The translations under genes were made by a program, and so were the position numbers. The notes beneath the pieces are model-generated. The model was not told the DNA's origin. It made no database searches and saw nothing but the letters and a program-made list of their open reading frames with translations. A stretch of 42,357 nucleotides of DNA from an uncultured Lachnobacterium sp. (GTDB taxonomy: Bacteria > Bacillota > Clostridia > Lachnospirales > Lachnospiraceae), in the NCBI GenBank assembly GCA_900543445.1, contig UQRC01000024.1, positions 1-42,357 of the forward strand, written 5' to 3'. Shown here piece after piece: positions 8,109 to 15,808 of the stretch (its first letter is position 1; each line of letters opens with the position of its first letter).

Positions 8109-9182
8109 CTAGTCACCGAAACTGATTCCGGTTCTCTTTGCTTCTTTGATCATCTGGCTGTCCGGATCTACCATCTTCAGCTTTCCGGCAACCTCTCCGA
8201 GCGGTACACGCTTCGTCTTATTATTGATCATCGCGATCATGCAGCCATAATCCTCGTCCATGATTGCCTTGGCAGCTGCCGATCCGAGTCTTGTACACAG
8301 AATTCTGTCGTAAGGGCATGGGCTTCCGCCTCTCTGCGTGTGTCCCGGAACTGCAACACGTACTTCCGTTCCGCACACTTCCTTGATCTTGTCTGCAATC
8401 TCATAAGAGACAGACGGATACTTGCTCTCTGCAAGCTTTGCCTTATATTCCTTCTTGGACAAGGCAGCATCTTCTTTGGAGATTGCACCCTCTGCAACAG
8501 CAAGAATGGTAAAGCCCTTGCCATCCTTTGTGCGATTGTGGATTGCTTCCACTACCTTATTAATATCATACGGTATCTCAGGAAGCAGGATAATATCTGC
8601 GCCACCAGCAATACCAGCATACAAAGTCAGCCAGCCGACTTTGTGTCCCATGACTTCTACAATGAACACACGGTTATGGGATGCCGCTGTCGTATGAATG
8701 CAGTCGATTGCTTCTGTTGCAATATTGATCGCACTCTGGAATCCGAATGTCACATCGGTTCCGTAAATATCATTATCAATAGTCTTCGGAAGATGGATGA
8801 TGTTGAGTCCTTCTTCACGAAGAAGATTGGCTGTCTTCTGAGTTCCGTTACCGCCAAGAATAACCAGACAATCAAGGTTTAATTTGTGATAAGTCTGCTT
8901 CATCGCCTCAACCTTGTCGAGTCCGTTCTCATCCGGCACTCTCATCAGTTTGAACGGCTGGCGGGATGAACCGAGAATTGTTCCACCCTTGGTCAGAATT
9001 CCGGAAAAATCAGCAGATGTCAAAAGACGATAGTCTCCATAGATCAATCCTTTATATCCATTTTCGAATCCATAGATTTCTAAATCCTTTACATTCGCAG
9101 AAAGTCCTTTGACAACACCTCTCATTGCGGCATTTAAAGCCTGACAATCTCCACCGCTTGTCAGCATTCCAATTCTCATCAT
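8109..9182 (-). CDS. pfkA: 6-phosphofructokinase (pfkA-type, mixed ATP/PPi signature)
   Basis: 357 aa, start at 9182 with GAGGAGG 7 nt upstream. Phosphofructokinase landmarks: LTSGGDCQALNAAMRG, GGNGT (110-114), LPKTIDNDI (131-139), and VPGHTQRGGSPCPYDR. At the two positions that separate ATP from PPi enzymes (E. coli G104 and G124) it has Gly (GGNG) and Lys (PKTIDND), a combination of the group III family that includes both donor types. The donor therefore cannot be read off safely. It catalyses fructose-6-phosphate to fructose-1,6-bisphosphate in glycolysis. It heads the dnaX-recR operon and has a long structured leader. A clearer PPi-type enzyme lies at 40917-42176. Confidence 0.92.
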   Translation of the reverse strand: MMRIGMLTSGGDCQALNAAMRGVVKGLSANVKDLEIYGFENGYKGLIYGDYRLLTSADFSGILTKGGTILGSSRQPFKLMRVPDENGLDKVEAMKQTYHKLNLDCLVILGGNGTQKTANLLREEGLNIIHLPKTIDNDIYGTDVTFGFQSAINIATEAIDCIHTTAASHNRVFIVEVMGHKVGWLTLYAGIAGGADIILLPEIPYDINKVVEAIHNRTKDGKGFTILAVAEGAISKEDAALSKKEYKAKLAESKYPSVSYEIADKIKEVCGTEVRVAVPGHTQRGGSPCPYDRILCTRLGSAAAKAIMDEDYGCMIAMINNKTKRVPLGEVAGKLKMVDPDSQMIKEAKRTGISFGD

Positions 9183-9398
9183 GCGTGCTCCTCCTCTTAC
9201 CTGAGTATTATGTGCCTGTTCAAAACATTCTATAACTACGAATTGTTTCGTTGCTACGCAACTCTCACAATTCTACACACATTCGCAATCCGTTGATTTT
9301 GTTTTACAAAATCACTACTTGCTCACGTGTGTGCAGGTCACTAAGGCAAGAGGCTTTTCCTGCCAGCAGGAATGCCTCTCACCTTGTGACCTTTGTTA
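9183..9398 (-). promoter_or_regulatory. Long structured 5' leader of the pfkA operon
   Basis: About 215 nt between the predicted start site and the pfkA ATG, with no ORF. In transcript order: a tall hairpin starting within a few nt of the 5' end (AGGTCAC / GTGACCT, AAGG / CCTT, AGAGGC / GCCTCT, CCTGC / GCAGG; 9335-9392); an arm GTGTGT / ACACAC plus GCAA / TTGC enclosing a GATTTTGT / ACAAAATC hairpin (9275-9333); then palindromic repeat copy B (9238-9275); then the RBS. No known riboswitch was recognised. Confidence 0.55.
9238..9275. repeat. Palindromic intergenic repeat, copy B
   Basis: 38 bp, outer stem GAATTGT / ACAATTC and inner stem GTTGC / GCAAC with a 3-nt loop. It matches copy A at 6477-6514 in 32 of 38 positions and has similar flanks (CGT...ATAGAA in the minus orientation). 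Confidence 0.6.
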
Positions 9399-9404
9399 TT
9401 ATAT

Positions 9405-9433
9405 ATTATACTATGAATCAAAATGAAGGACAA
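9405..9433 (-). promoter_or_regulatory. Promoter of the pfkA operon
   Basis: Minus strand: -35 TTGTCC (9428-9433), 17-bp spacer, -10 TATAAT (9405-9410). The predicted start, near 9398, puts the tall leader hairpin at the very 5' end of the RNA. Confidence 0.75.
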
Positions 9434-9443
9434 GATAAGCATC

Positions 9444-9471
9444 TTGAAAAATGCAACAGATTTGTTATAAT
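9444..9471 (+). promoter_or_regulatory. Promoter of tRNA-Ser
   Basis: TTGAAA, 16-bp spacer, TATAAT, about 30 bp upstream of the tRNA 5' end. It diverges from the pfkA promoter. Confidence 0.75.
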
Positions 9472-9501
9472 GAATGCAGTGCTGATTTCATCAGTATCAG
9501 T

Positions 9502-9591
9502 GGAGAGTTGTCCGAGAGGTCGAAGGTGCCGCACTCGAAATGCGGTTTGCGTCGAATAGACGCAACGTGGGTTCGAATCCCATGCTCTCCG
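9502..9591 (+). tRNA. tRNA-Ser (anticodon CGA)
   Basis: Ninety nt. The acceptor GGAGAGT pairs with GCTCTCC, with discriminator G at 9591. The anticodon stem CCGCA / TGCGG encloses CTCGAAA, giving anticodon CGA (reads UCG). A long variable arm (GCGTC / GACGC) is the class II mark of tRNA-Ser, and GGTTCGAATCC is the T arm. CCA is not encoded. Confidence 0.97.
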
Positions 9592-9608
9592 TTATATATG
9601 TTAACTTT

Positions 9609-9636
9609 AAAAGCACAGGTCTTCGCCTGTGCTTTT
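9609..9636. terminator. Bidirectional terminator between tRNA-Ser and the Arg-rich protein gene
   Basis: AAAAGCACAGG pairs perfectly with CCTGTGCTTTT around TCTTCG. The A and T flanks let it stop the tRNA transcript on plus and the 9644-10481 operon on minus. Confidence 0.85.
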
Positions 9637-9643
9637 GTCGTTC

Positions 9644-10183
9644 CTATTCCATATCCTGTTGTGCGTCCTGCTGACGGTCTCTGCGATTATCGCGACGTCT
9701 GCGACGATTCTGATAATCTCTCTTTCCGTCCTCAAACTCCTCGCGGTCACGGTTTCGGCCCCGATCTCTGTCCCTGCGATCGCGGTTATCTCGCTGATTG
9801 CGGTTGTCGCGATTCTCCCGGCTCCGCCCTCCACGATTGTCCCAGCCTTCCTGACTCTCGCGCTCCTCACGGATCTCCCGGTTGTCACGATTATTGCGCT
9901 TCTCCCGCTGATTATTTCTTCCCGAATCCCGCTGCTCACCTCTGTCAGCACCATTGTCATTCTTGCGGTTCTCCGGAACCGGACGCTCCTTCTTACGTCC
10001 AATATACACATTCCACTTCATGTACGCTTCCTGCGCATTTCTCGATTTATAGATAACATTGCGTTCTTCGCCCACAATGTCCGTAATGCTGTACCAGCCC
10101 TTGTCATACTGGAACTCGGCATTCTTACCCTCAAGTTCCTTGCTGCCCAGCACAAATTTGTTTACAGCCTGCTGCTGCGCCAT
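9644..10183 (-). CDS. Protein with conserved N-terminus and Arg/Asn/Asp-rich tail
   Basis: 179 aa, GAGGAGG before the ATG. Residues 1-65 look folded (KFVLGSKELEGKNAEF, GWYSITDIVGEERNVIYKS, then YMKWNVYIGRKK). From about 70 to the end the chain is nearly all Arg, Asn, Asp, Glu and Gln in RDNR/RENRDN-type repeats, which predicts a disordered, highly charged tail like those of RNA-binding or condensate-forming proteins. No family is recognised. It follows the CarD-like gene by one base, so they are cotranscribed. An RNA- or ribonucleoprotein-binding role is inference only. The plus strand is also open across the tail as a result of the base composition. Confidence 0.75.
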   Translation of the reverse strand: MAQQQAVNKFVLGSKELEGKNAEFQYDKGWYSITDIVGEERNVIYKSRNAQEAYMKWNVYIGRKKERPVPENRKNDNGADRGEQRDSGRNNQREKRNNRDNREIREERESQEGWDNRGGRSRENRDNRNQRDNRDRRDRDRGRNRDREEFEDGKRDYQNRRRRRDNRRDRQQDAQQDME

Positions 10184-10184
10184 A

Positions 10185-10481
10185 CTATTCCTCCTCGTTC
10201 TTTGAACGTAGCACGTATTCTACTGCTGCTTTCAATAATTCATTCTTCTCAAGTTCCTCGGTTCCAAGCATCGCCTGCGCTTCCTCCCTGCTAAACAATT
10301 CACGCAGCACAACCTGATGATGTTCAACCGGTATGTAGGACACCTTGGTTTTATCCGTCAGGCTGCGAAGCACATAATAGGGAACTCCTGCTTCTCCACG
10401 GGTGGCAGACAATGATACAATGTTATCAACCTGGCACAAGCCCATTGTTTCACTGTATATGATCTGTTTCTTCTCAAACAT
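10185..10481 (-). CDS. Small CarD-like transcription regulator
   Basis: 98 aa. The first 65 residues resemble the CarD/TRCF RNA-polymerase-interacting domain: an initial hydrophobic strand with QIIYSETMGLCQVDNI (standing for the usual 'V-YP-HGVG-V'), then YYVLRSLTDKTKVSYIPVE as the paired strands. Full CarD is about 160 aa; this protein keeps the RID-like part and only a short helical tail, so it may lack the DNA-binding domain. RBS GGTGGAG 6 nt upstream. It is the first gene of a two-gene operon with the Arg-rich protein. Confidence 0.65.
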   Translation of the reverse strand: MFEKKQIIYSETMGLCQVDNIVSLSATRGEAGVPYYVLRSLTDKTKVSYIPVEHHQVVLRELFSREEAQAMLGTEELEKNELLKAAVEYVLRSKNEEE

Positions 10482-10517
10482 ACTGCTCCACCTCTTAGTT
10501 TTGTGTTCTGTTGTATC

Positions 10518-10546
10518 ATTATAGCATACCTGCTACGCATTTTCAA
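10518..10546 (-). promoter_or_regulatory. Promoter of the CarD-like operon
   Basis: Minus strand: TTGAAA (10541-10546), 17-bp spacer, TATAAT (10518-10523), about 37 bp upstream of the start codon. Confidence 0.8.
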
Positions 10547-10587
10547 AAAGCATTTTCTGGTCTTATAATTTTTTCTTTTTCTGAACA

Positions 10588-10615
10588 TTTACATCATATC
10601 AGTTCTGTATATAAT
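10588..10615 (+). promoter_or_regulatory. Promoter of the pyridoxamine kinase operon
   Basis: TTTACA (10588-10593), 16-bp spacer, TATAAT (10610-10615). It diverges from the CarD-like promoter. Confidence 0.75.
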
Positions 10616-10677
10616 AAGTCTTAACATGATTCGCGGCATGACTTATCATCCCGAATTTTTAAGCAAGGAGATTTCCC

Positions 10678-11541
10678 ATGAAAAAAGCAGCCGTTATCAA
10701 CGACTTATCAGGATTTGGCAAATGTTCACTCACTGCCGCGATCCCCGTACTTTCGGCTTTGGGCGTGCAATGCTGCCCTCTTGCCACAGCGGTTCTGACC
10801 GGACAGACCGGCTATCCGTATTTTCACTGCACGGATCTGACCGATATGATGCCACAATACATTGATGCCTGGACACAGAACAATGCGCATTTTGATGCCA
10901 TCTACAGTGGATATATGACCGGGCGAAAGCAAATTGAACATCTGCTTGATCTGATCACACAATTTCGGCGCGATGATACACTGCTTCTGGTCGATCCGGT
11001 AATGGGCGACGATGGGCGCGTGTACGGCATCTACTCCGCTGATCTCTTAGATGGTATGAAAGAGTTGTCACGAAAGGCGGATGTCATCACACCAAACCTG
11101 ACAGAAGCGTGTCTGCTCTCCGGAACCGACATCGCAAAAGCGATGAACTATCATGACGCAGAGAGTTTTCTTTCTTTTGCCTCTGAGACGGCCGAAAAAC
11201 TTCGCGAACTTGCCGAGCGGCCACAGGATGTTGTCATCACCGGTGTCAAATGCCGAAAGGAAGAAACGCCTTTTATCTATAACATCGCCGTCACGGAGCG
11301 CGGCGTACACACGAGTCGCTCCCATCTGTTCAACCGGAGTTTTTCCGGTACCGGTGATCTGTTCGCATCTGTCCTATGTGGTTGCAGGGTAAATGGAATG
11401 ACAACCGAGGATTCCATCGATCTGGCCGGCAGATTTCTTTACCATAGCATTGCCGATACGATGAATGACAACATTCCGCCGAATGACGGAATCAACTTTG
11501 AGAAATACCTGGTGGATCTGCTCCATGTATCCGCTTTATAA
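10678..11541 (+). CDS. Pyridoxamine/pyridoxal kinase
   Basis: 287 aa, AAGGAG 7 nt upstream. Ribokinase-fold vitamin B6 kinase that makes PLP or its precursor from salvaged vitamers with ATP. Landmarks: NDLSGFGKCSLTAA at the N-terminus, SGYMT, DPVMGDDGRVY (about 102-112), TPNLTEACLL, and FSGTGDLFASVL, whose Asp is the catalytic base of the family. Length is normal for PdxK/PdxY. It leads an operon with an ECF S component and a radical SAM protein, which suggests the S component carries a B6 vitamer. Confidence 0.9.
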   Translation: MKKAAVINDLSGFGKCSLTAAIPVLSALGVQCCPLATAVLTGQTGYPYFHCTDLTDMMPQYIDAWTQNNAHFDAIYSGYMTGRKQIEHLLDLITQFRRDDTLLLVDPVMGDDGRVYGIYSADLLDGMKELSRKADVITPNLTEACLLSGTDIAKAMNYHDAESFLSFASETAEKLRELAERPQDVVITGVKCRKEETPFIYNIAVTERGVHTSRSHLFNRSFSGTGDLFASVLCGCRVNGMTTEDSIDLAGRFLYHSIADTMNDNIPPNDGINFEKYLVDLLHVSAL

Positions 11542-11574
11542 AATAAGAGAAAACTTGAAAAGGAGAATTCAACC

Positions 11575-12114
11575 ATGAGTAATGAAGCAGCAACTACAAG
11601 TAAAGCCCTTTCCAACCAGAGAATCCGTCTTCTGACTTCCACGGCGATCTTCGCCGCCATGATCACGGTCATGACCGCTTACATCTGCCACGTACCAGTC
11701 GGAGCAAACGGTGGATACATCCACTTCGGAGACAGCTTAATCTACATTGCAGCCACCCTTCTTCCAACACCATACGCATTGGCAGCGGCAGCGATCGGAG
11801 GCGGTATGGCGGATCTTCTGACTTCGCCGATGTGGGCACCGGCAACCATCATCATCAAGATGATCATCACGATTCCATTCACAAATAAAACTGAGAAAAT
11901 CGTGAATGTCCACAATGTCGTTGCAACTGTGATCGCATTCCTGTTAAGCGGAACCGGCTACTATATTGCAGAGGCAATCCTTTTCGGAACCAAGACCGCC
12001 TTCTTAATGTCATTATCCGGAAGCTTGATTCAGAGCGGTGGAAGTGCTATTGTATTTATAATTTTAGGAATCTTCCTTGACAAGATGGGATTCAAGAAGC
12101 GTTTCTTAAAATAA
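11575..12114 (+). CDS. ECF transporter S component (TIGR04002-like)
   Basis: 179 aa with about six hydrophobic segments after a soluble 20-residue start. GGYIHFGDSLIYIAATLLPTP and AAAAIGGGMADLLTSP are the pattern of energy-coupling-factor substrate-binding subunits. It would need the shared EcfA/EcfT module, which is not in this window. The substrate is unproven; position 33 bp after pyridoxamine kinase favours a vitamin B6 form. It resembles, from memory, the TIGR04002 family of Firmicute membrane proteins paired with short radical SAM enzymes. Confidence 0.8.
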   Translation: MSNEAATTSKALSNQRIRLLTSTAIFAAMITVMTAYICHVPVGANGGYIHFGDSLIYIAATLLPTPYALAAAAIGGGMADLLTSPMWAPATIIIKMIITIPFTNKTEKIVNVHNVVATVIAFLLSGTGYYIAEAILFGTKTAFLMSLSGSLIQSGGSAIVFIILGIFLDKMGFKKRFLK

Positions 12115-12139
12115 TCTATGATTTATCGGAGGCTTGATT

Positions 12140-12745
12140 ATGGCTAACATTTTATATGTATACAAAGATCAGGTATACGCAAATATTACAAACAAATGTG
12201 ACTGTGCATGTACATTCTGCATTCGTTCGCAGCAGGATGGTGTCGGCGATGCCGAGACGCTTTGGCATAAGGTGGATCCGACACTTGAGGACATCTATGC
12301 TGCAATCGATGCCTTTGACTTCAGCGGATACAATGAATTTGTTTTCTGCGGATACGGCGAGCCGACCTGCTCATTAGATCACTTACTTGCCAGCGCCAGA
12401 TATGTAAAGGAGAAAACGGGACTGCCGATCCGCCTGAATTCAAATGGACTCGGAAATCTCTACCACAAGCGCGATATCGTGCCGGAACTTGCAACGGTCA
12501 TTGACAGCGTATCCATCAGTCTGAATGCGCCAAACGCGGAGGAATATGACAAAGTAACGCGCCCGTCATTCCCAAACGCTTATGCGGCAATGCTTGATTT
12601 CGCTGAGGAATGCGGACGCCTGATGAAACACACGCAACTCTCCATCGTGGATGTTCTTCCACAGGAAGATATCGATGCCTGTCAGAAGATTGCCGATGAG
12701 CGTGGTGTTCATCTAAAAGTTCGTAAGTTTTCCAAGGGGGCTTAA
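12140..12745 (+). CDS. Short radical SAM protein (TatD-linked/TIGR04100-like)
   Basis: 201 aa. Start at 12140 (MANILYVYKD) because CGGAGG lies 7 nt upstream; a TTG six bases earlier is less likely. The cluster motif CX3CX2C is at C20, C24, C27 in NKCDCACTFCIR, followed by FCGYGEPTC (the GGE-like SAM site) and LNSNGLGN. It is about 100 residues shorter than typical radical SAM enzymes and lacks a long C-terminal part. It resembles the small radical SAM families linked to TatD or to the TIGR04002 membrane protein. Substrate is unknown. The last 33 bp overlap the convergent alarmone synthetase gene. Confidence 0.85.
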   Translation: MANILYVYKDQVYANITNKCDCACTFCIRSQQDGVGDAETLWHKVDPTLEDIYAAIDAFDFSGYNEFVFCGYGEPTCSLDHLLASARYVKEKTGLPIRLNSNGLGNLYHKRDIVPELATVIDSVSISLNAPNAEEYDKVTRPSFPNAYAAMLDFAEECGRLMKHTQLSIVDVLPQEDIDACQKIADERGVHLKVRKFSKGA

Positions 12746-13495
12746 GATCGGAAGTCCCTTTCGGTTGGATGGCTTGTTCTCTTCGGCAGCCTGAGCAAGC
12801 CGGTTACGGATGTTCTGCATCCTCTGATCGAGCTGCGCACTGATCTCCGCGCACTCGGTAAGTTCTGCCGCTAATTGTTCCGCCTCGGTCGGCGGAACAT
12901 TTTTCTTATAACGGACTTTATGCTCCAGGCTCGCCCAGAAGTCCATCGCAATCGTTCGAAGCTGCACCTCTACTTTCATCTCCCGCTTCTCGTTCTGCAG
13001 GAAGATCGGCACTGCCACAATCAGATGCAGACTCCGGTAGCCGCTCGGCTTCGGATTCTTAATATAATCCTTCATCTCGATTAATCGGATATCATCCTGC
13101 TGAAGCAGGCATTTTGCCAGAAGATAAATATCTTCCGGAAAAGAACACACAACGCGCACACCGGCAATATCGTTAATGTTCTGCTCGATCGATTCAAGCG
13201 CCAATGGAATGTTCTTGCGGCGTACCTTCTTGATGATACTGTCAAGAGACTTCACCCTTGTCTTGATCGACTCGATCGGATTCCTGTCATATTCCAATGA
13301 GAACTGTTCGTTTAATACTTTGAACTTCGTCTCAATCTCCATGATCGCACACCGGTAATATGCCATCAAACTGTCCATCGGCTTCGTATTCTCCTGCACA
13401 AAATCCAGGAATTCATCCGACATCAGGCTGTTTCTCACTAATTCCGTCATCGCCTGTTCAATATAATCATTTACATAGGTATCTATCTTTCGCAT
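12713..13495 (-). CDS. Small alarmone synthetase (RelA/SpoT synthetase domain)
   Basis: 260 aa, only the (p)ppGpp synthetase domain with helical flanks, as in RelP/RelQ (SAS) proteins. Motifs: DIAGVRVVC (ATP/GDP site), PKPSGYRSLHLIV, and VEVQLRTIAMDFWASLEHK. No HD hydrolase, TGS or ACT domain. It transfers pyrophosphate from ATP to GDP/GTP to give stringent-response alarmones. The C-terminal 80 residues are helical and could make the tetramer contacts known for RelQ. It is convergent with, and overlaps, the radical SAM gene by 33 bp. A TATAAT at 13540-13545 (minus) is a likely -10, with a weak -35. Confidence 0.92.
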   Translation of the reverse strand: MRKIDTYVNDYIEQAMTELVRNSLMSDEFLDFVQENTKPMDSLMAYYRCAIMEIETKFKVLNEQFSLEYDRNPIESIKTRVKSLDSIIKKVRRKNIPLALESIEQNINDIAGVRVVCSFPEDIYLLAKCLLQQDDIRLIEMKDYIKNPKPSGYRSLHLIVAVPIFLQNEKREMKVEVQLRTIAMDFWASLEHKVRYKKNVPPTEAEQLAAELTECAEISAQLDQRMQNIRNRLAQAAEENKPSNRKGLPILSPLGKLTNF

Positions 13496-13641
13496 GGTTT
13501 CTTACCCCTTTATCTCTTGAAATGTTATCATAATCATATTATATACGATGGGCTGTGAAAACGGAATGAACAAAGCATAAACTTTTGCTTAAGATTTACA
13601 ACATGAAAAGCATCGACTTTGGCACGTTGCTCATATAAAAA

Positions 13642-13666
13642 GGAAGTGCCGTAAACCGACACTTCC
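13642..13666 (-). terminator. Terminator of cysK
   Basis: Minus strand: GGAAGTG...CACTTCC hairpin followed by TTTTT (13637-13641), 30 bp past the cysK stop. Confidence 0.85.
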
Positions 13667-13696
13667 CCCTGTAAGTAATATGAGTAATCAAAGGAT

Positions 13697-14629
13697 TTAA
13701 TCCTTGAACAAATCTGTTGAATAGTAACGGTCTCCACTATCCGGGAGTAACGCTACAACTGTCTTACCCTTGAACTCCGGGCGCTTTGCAACCTCAATTG
13801 CTGCATACAATGCTGCACCGGACGAAATACCTACCAGCACGCCTTCTTCCTTTGCAATCTCCTTACCTAATGCGAAGGAATCCTCGTTGGATACTGGAAT
13901 GATTTCATCATAAATCTCTGTGTTCAGTGTGTTCGGAACGAATCCAGCTCCGATACCCTGAATCTTATGTGCGCCTGCCTTACCGGTAGAAAGTACTGCA
14001 GAGGTAGCCGGCTCAACAGCTACAATCTTCACATCTGCCTTCTTACTCTTTAAGAATTCGCCGACACCGGTGATGGTTCCGCCTGTTCCGACACCTGCTA
14101 CAAATGCATCAACTTCTCCATCGGTATCTGCCCAAATTTCCGGACCGGTTGTCTTTCTGTGTGCTGCAGGGTTTGCTGGATTCTCGAACTGCTCCGGAAT
14201 AAAGCTGTCCGGAATCTCCTTATGCAGTTCCTCAGCCTTAGCAATTGCTCCCTTCATTCCCTTGCTTCCATCTGAAAGAACGAGTTCTGCACCGTATGCC
14301 TTAATGATGTTACGACGCTCAACGCTCATCGTCTCCGGAAGAACAATGATCAGGCGGTATCCCTTGGCAGCTGCAATTGCTGCGAGTCCGATTCCAGTAT
14401 TACCGGATGTCGGCTCGATAATCGTGGATCCTTCCTTCAATTTTCCATCTCTCTCTGCCTGCTCGATCATTTCTTTTGCGATACGATCCTTCACAGATCC
14501 GGCCGGATTGAAATACTCAAGCTTCGCAAGCAGTCTTGCCTCAAGTCCGTATTTCTTCTCAATATGTGTTAACTCTACGAGTGGTGTATTACCGATAAGT
14601 CCTAATGTTCCCTGATAAATATTTGCCAT
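13697..14629 (-). CDS. cysK: Cysteine synthase (O-acetylserine sulfhydrylase)
   Basis: 310 aa. Start at 14629 ([10 protein letters not shown]): GGAGG lies 8 nt upstream, and an ATG 15 bp earlier falls on that RBS. PLP fold type II: lysine K47 in [10 protein letters not shown], phosphate loop [10 protein letters not shown] (72-81), [10 protein letters not shown], and SSGAALYAA near the C-terminus. It makes cysteine from O-acetylserine and sulfide. It is monocistronic, with its own promoter, a palindromic operator-like element and a terminator. The operator shares words with the one before the Rrf2/IscR-like gene, so cysteine supply and Fe-S cluster assembly may be coregulated. Confidence 0.96.
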   Translation of the reverse strand: MANIYQGTLGLIGNTPLVELTHIEKKYGLEARLLAKLEYFNPAGSVKDRIAKEMIEQAERDGKLKEGSTIIEPTSGNTGIGLAAIAAAKGYRLIIVLPETMSVERRNIIKAYGAELVLSDGSKGMKGAIAKAEELHKEIPDSFIPEQFENPANPAAHRKTTGPEIWADTDGEVDAFVAGVGTGGTITGVGEFLKSKKADVKIVAVEPATSAVLSTGKAGAHKIQGIGAGFVPNTLNTEIYDEIIPVSNEDSFALGKEIAKEEGVLVGISSGAALYAAIEVAKRPEFKGKTVVALLPDSGDRYYSTDLFKD

Positions 14630-14680
14630 ATTTGTGACCTCCATCTTTATTATATTTTATTCCGCTTTTAATTCCTTATT

Positions 14681-14701
14681 TTCCCACTGAGTTAGTGGGA
14701 A
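14681..14701 (-). promoter_or_regulatory. Palindromic operator-like site of cysK
   Basis: TTCCCACT-gagtt-AGTGGGAA, an 8-bp perfect inverted repeat about 10-30 nt downstream of the predicted start of transcription. Next to it TTTTAATTCCT (14666-14676) repeats exactly at 20037-20047 before the Rrf2 gene. Confidence 0.55.
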
Positions 14702-14717
14702 TTCATTTGATGTATTG

Positions 14718-14746
14718 AATATACACCTATTCGGATGGAGTGTCAA
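14718..14746 (-). promoter_or_regulatory. Promoter of cysK
   Basis: Minus strand: TTGACA (14741-14746), 17-bp spacer, TATATT (14718-14723). Confidence 0.8.
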
Positions 14747-14786
14747 TATGTTTTTCACTTTTGCACGTGAAAACGTACCACACAAA

Positions 14787-14816
14787 ATACGGAGTCCCCA
14801 TTCAAGGACTCCGTAT
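14787..14816 (-). terminator. Terminator of the DUF6612-like gene
   Basis: ATACGGAGTCC pairs with GGACTCCGTAT (11 bp, 8-nt loop), followed on minus by TTTTGTG. It separates the secreted protein gene from cysK. Confidence 0.8.
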
Positions 14817-14831
14817 ACCGTTATATCTGAT

Positions 14832-15671
14832 TTATTTACAAGCCTTTGGGATCTTAAAATCGGCTGCCTTATTATACCTTGAATAGGTTACGGTTGAACT
14901 TGCCTTTGTGTAGTTCATTTTCAAGGCTGTAGTATCTTCCTCTCCTTCCATTTCTAGACTCTGAACCAAAAGTTCCATATAATCATTCACAAATGCTGTC
15001 ATATCTGTGGATAACTTAATCGGAAGATAGGTTTTCTGATCAATCCAAATATTTACTTTGATTGGTTGTAATGCAGAAGTATCAAATGAGAATTCGTCAC
15101 CTAATCCTAATCCAGAAAAAATTTCGGTCATAGCATCGCCAAGATCCTTGCCGGAAATCTCTGCTGAAATTTGAATGGCATTAACCTTATTTACTTTCAC
15201 ATTTTCCTTTACAATTCTAGTATTAGAATATATAGCTGTATCAATGGATTTCAGACTATCCTCAATACCGCTCATATCCATTTTATAATATTTTTTTCCA
15301 TCCAAAGAGACATAAGTAATCGTCTTTCCTTTGGAATTTTTCTTCAAATACATAATTGTTTTTTGTTTACTACTTTCACCATCTACTTTCATATATGTCG
15401 TCGAAACCGCTTTCGCCTTCATCGGCTTACTAAAAGAAATTACCTTCTGAACGGTCTTTACATTTGCAGTCTCACCATTTGTTATCGCATTTTGAACCGT
15501 CGTTGTCGTCGCTTCATACGATTTCACCTTATTTGCTGCTTTCGTCATCTTTTTCAGATACTGGTCAGCAGATACGCCTGCCGCATGAGCCGGCACTACA
15601 TTCACCAATGTACACAGAATTAACGTAGCTGCCAGTGCGAACGCTTTCACTCGCTTCTTCATTTTTTTCAT
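14832..15671 (-). CDS. Secreted protein, DUF6612-like
   Basis: 279 aa, AGGAGG before the ATG. Type I signal peptide with a likely cut after AHA (about residue 31); no lipobox Cys. The mature part alternates polar beta strands (YMKVDGESSKQKTIMYLKKN, TITYVSLDGKKYYKMDM) with helices and ends in WIDQKTYLPIKLSTDM and further strands; this is the half-barrel outline of LolA/LppX-like and DUF6612 proteins, which often bind hydrophobic ligands. Lys- and Thr-rich. The ligand is unknown. The next gene upstream is another small secreted protein. Confidence 0.7.
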   Translation of the reverse strand: MKKMKKRVKAFALAATLILCTLVNVVPAHAAGVSADQYLKKMTKAANKVKSYEATTTTVQNAITNGETANVKTVQKVISFSKPMKAKAVSTTYMKVDGESSKQKTIMYLKKNSKGKTITYVSLDGKKYYKMDMSGIEDSLKSIDTAIYSNTRIVKENVKVNKVNAIQISAEISGKDLGDAMTEIFSGLGLGDEFSFDTSALQPIKVNIWIDQKTYLPIKLSTDMTAFVNDYMELLVQSLEMEGEEDTTALKMNYTKASSTVTYSRYNKAADFKIPKACK

Positions 15672-15808
15672 AACTATCCTCCTTAATTTTGCTTTTCATA
15701 ACACAATTTACTATTTCAACATATCATTTGTGATCTGCAAATACAATCACATTAAGTCAATTCTAACATTTTTAAGGATATTTTAAGATTACAAATCTGT
15801 GCAAAAAA

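Noticed and set aside
9183..9398. 6S RNA or SRP RNA
   Set aside because: The long hairpin recalls them, but the SRP tetraloop/GGAAGCA region and the 6S central bubble are not seen, and the RNA leads straight into the pfkA RBS.
9607..10294. Long open frames on the plus strand and in other minus frames across the Arg-rich gene
   Set aside because: They come from the repetitive composition of the tail; they lack RBSs and would run over the tRNA terminator. The minus frame with GAGGAGG and a one-base link to the CarD-like gene is the real one.
13534..13737. 67-aa minus-strand frame downstream of cysK
   Set aside because: It overlaps the cysK 3' end in another frame and contains the cysK terminator.
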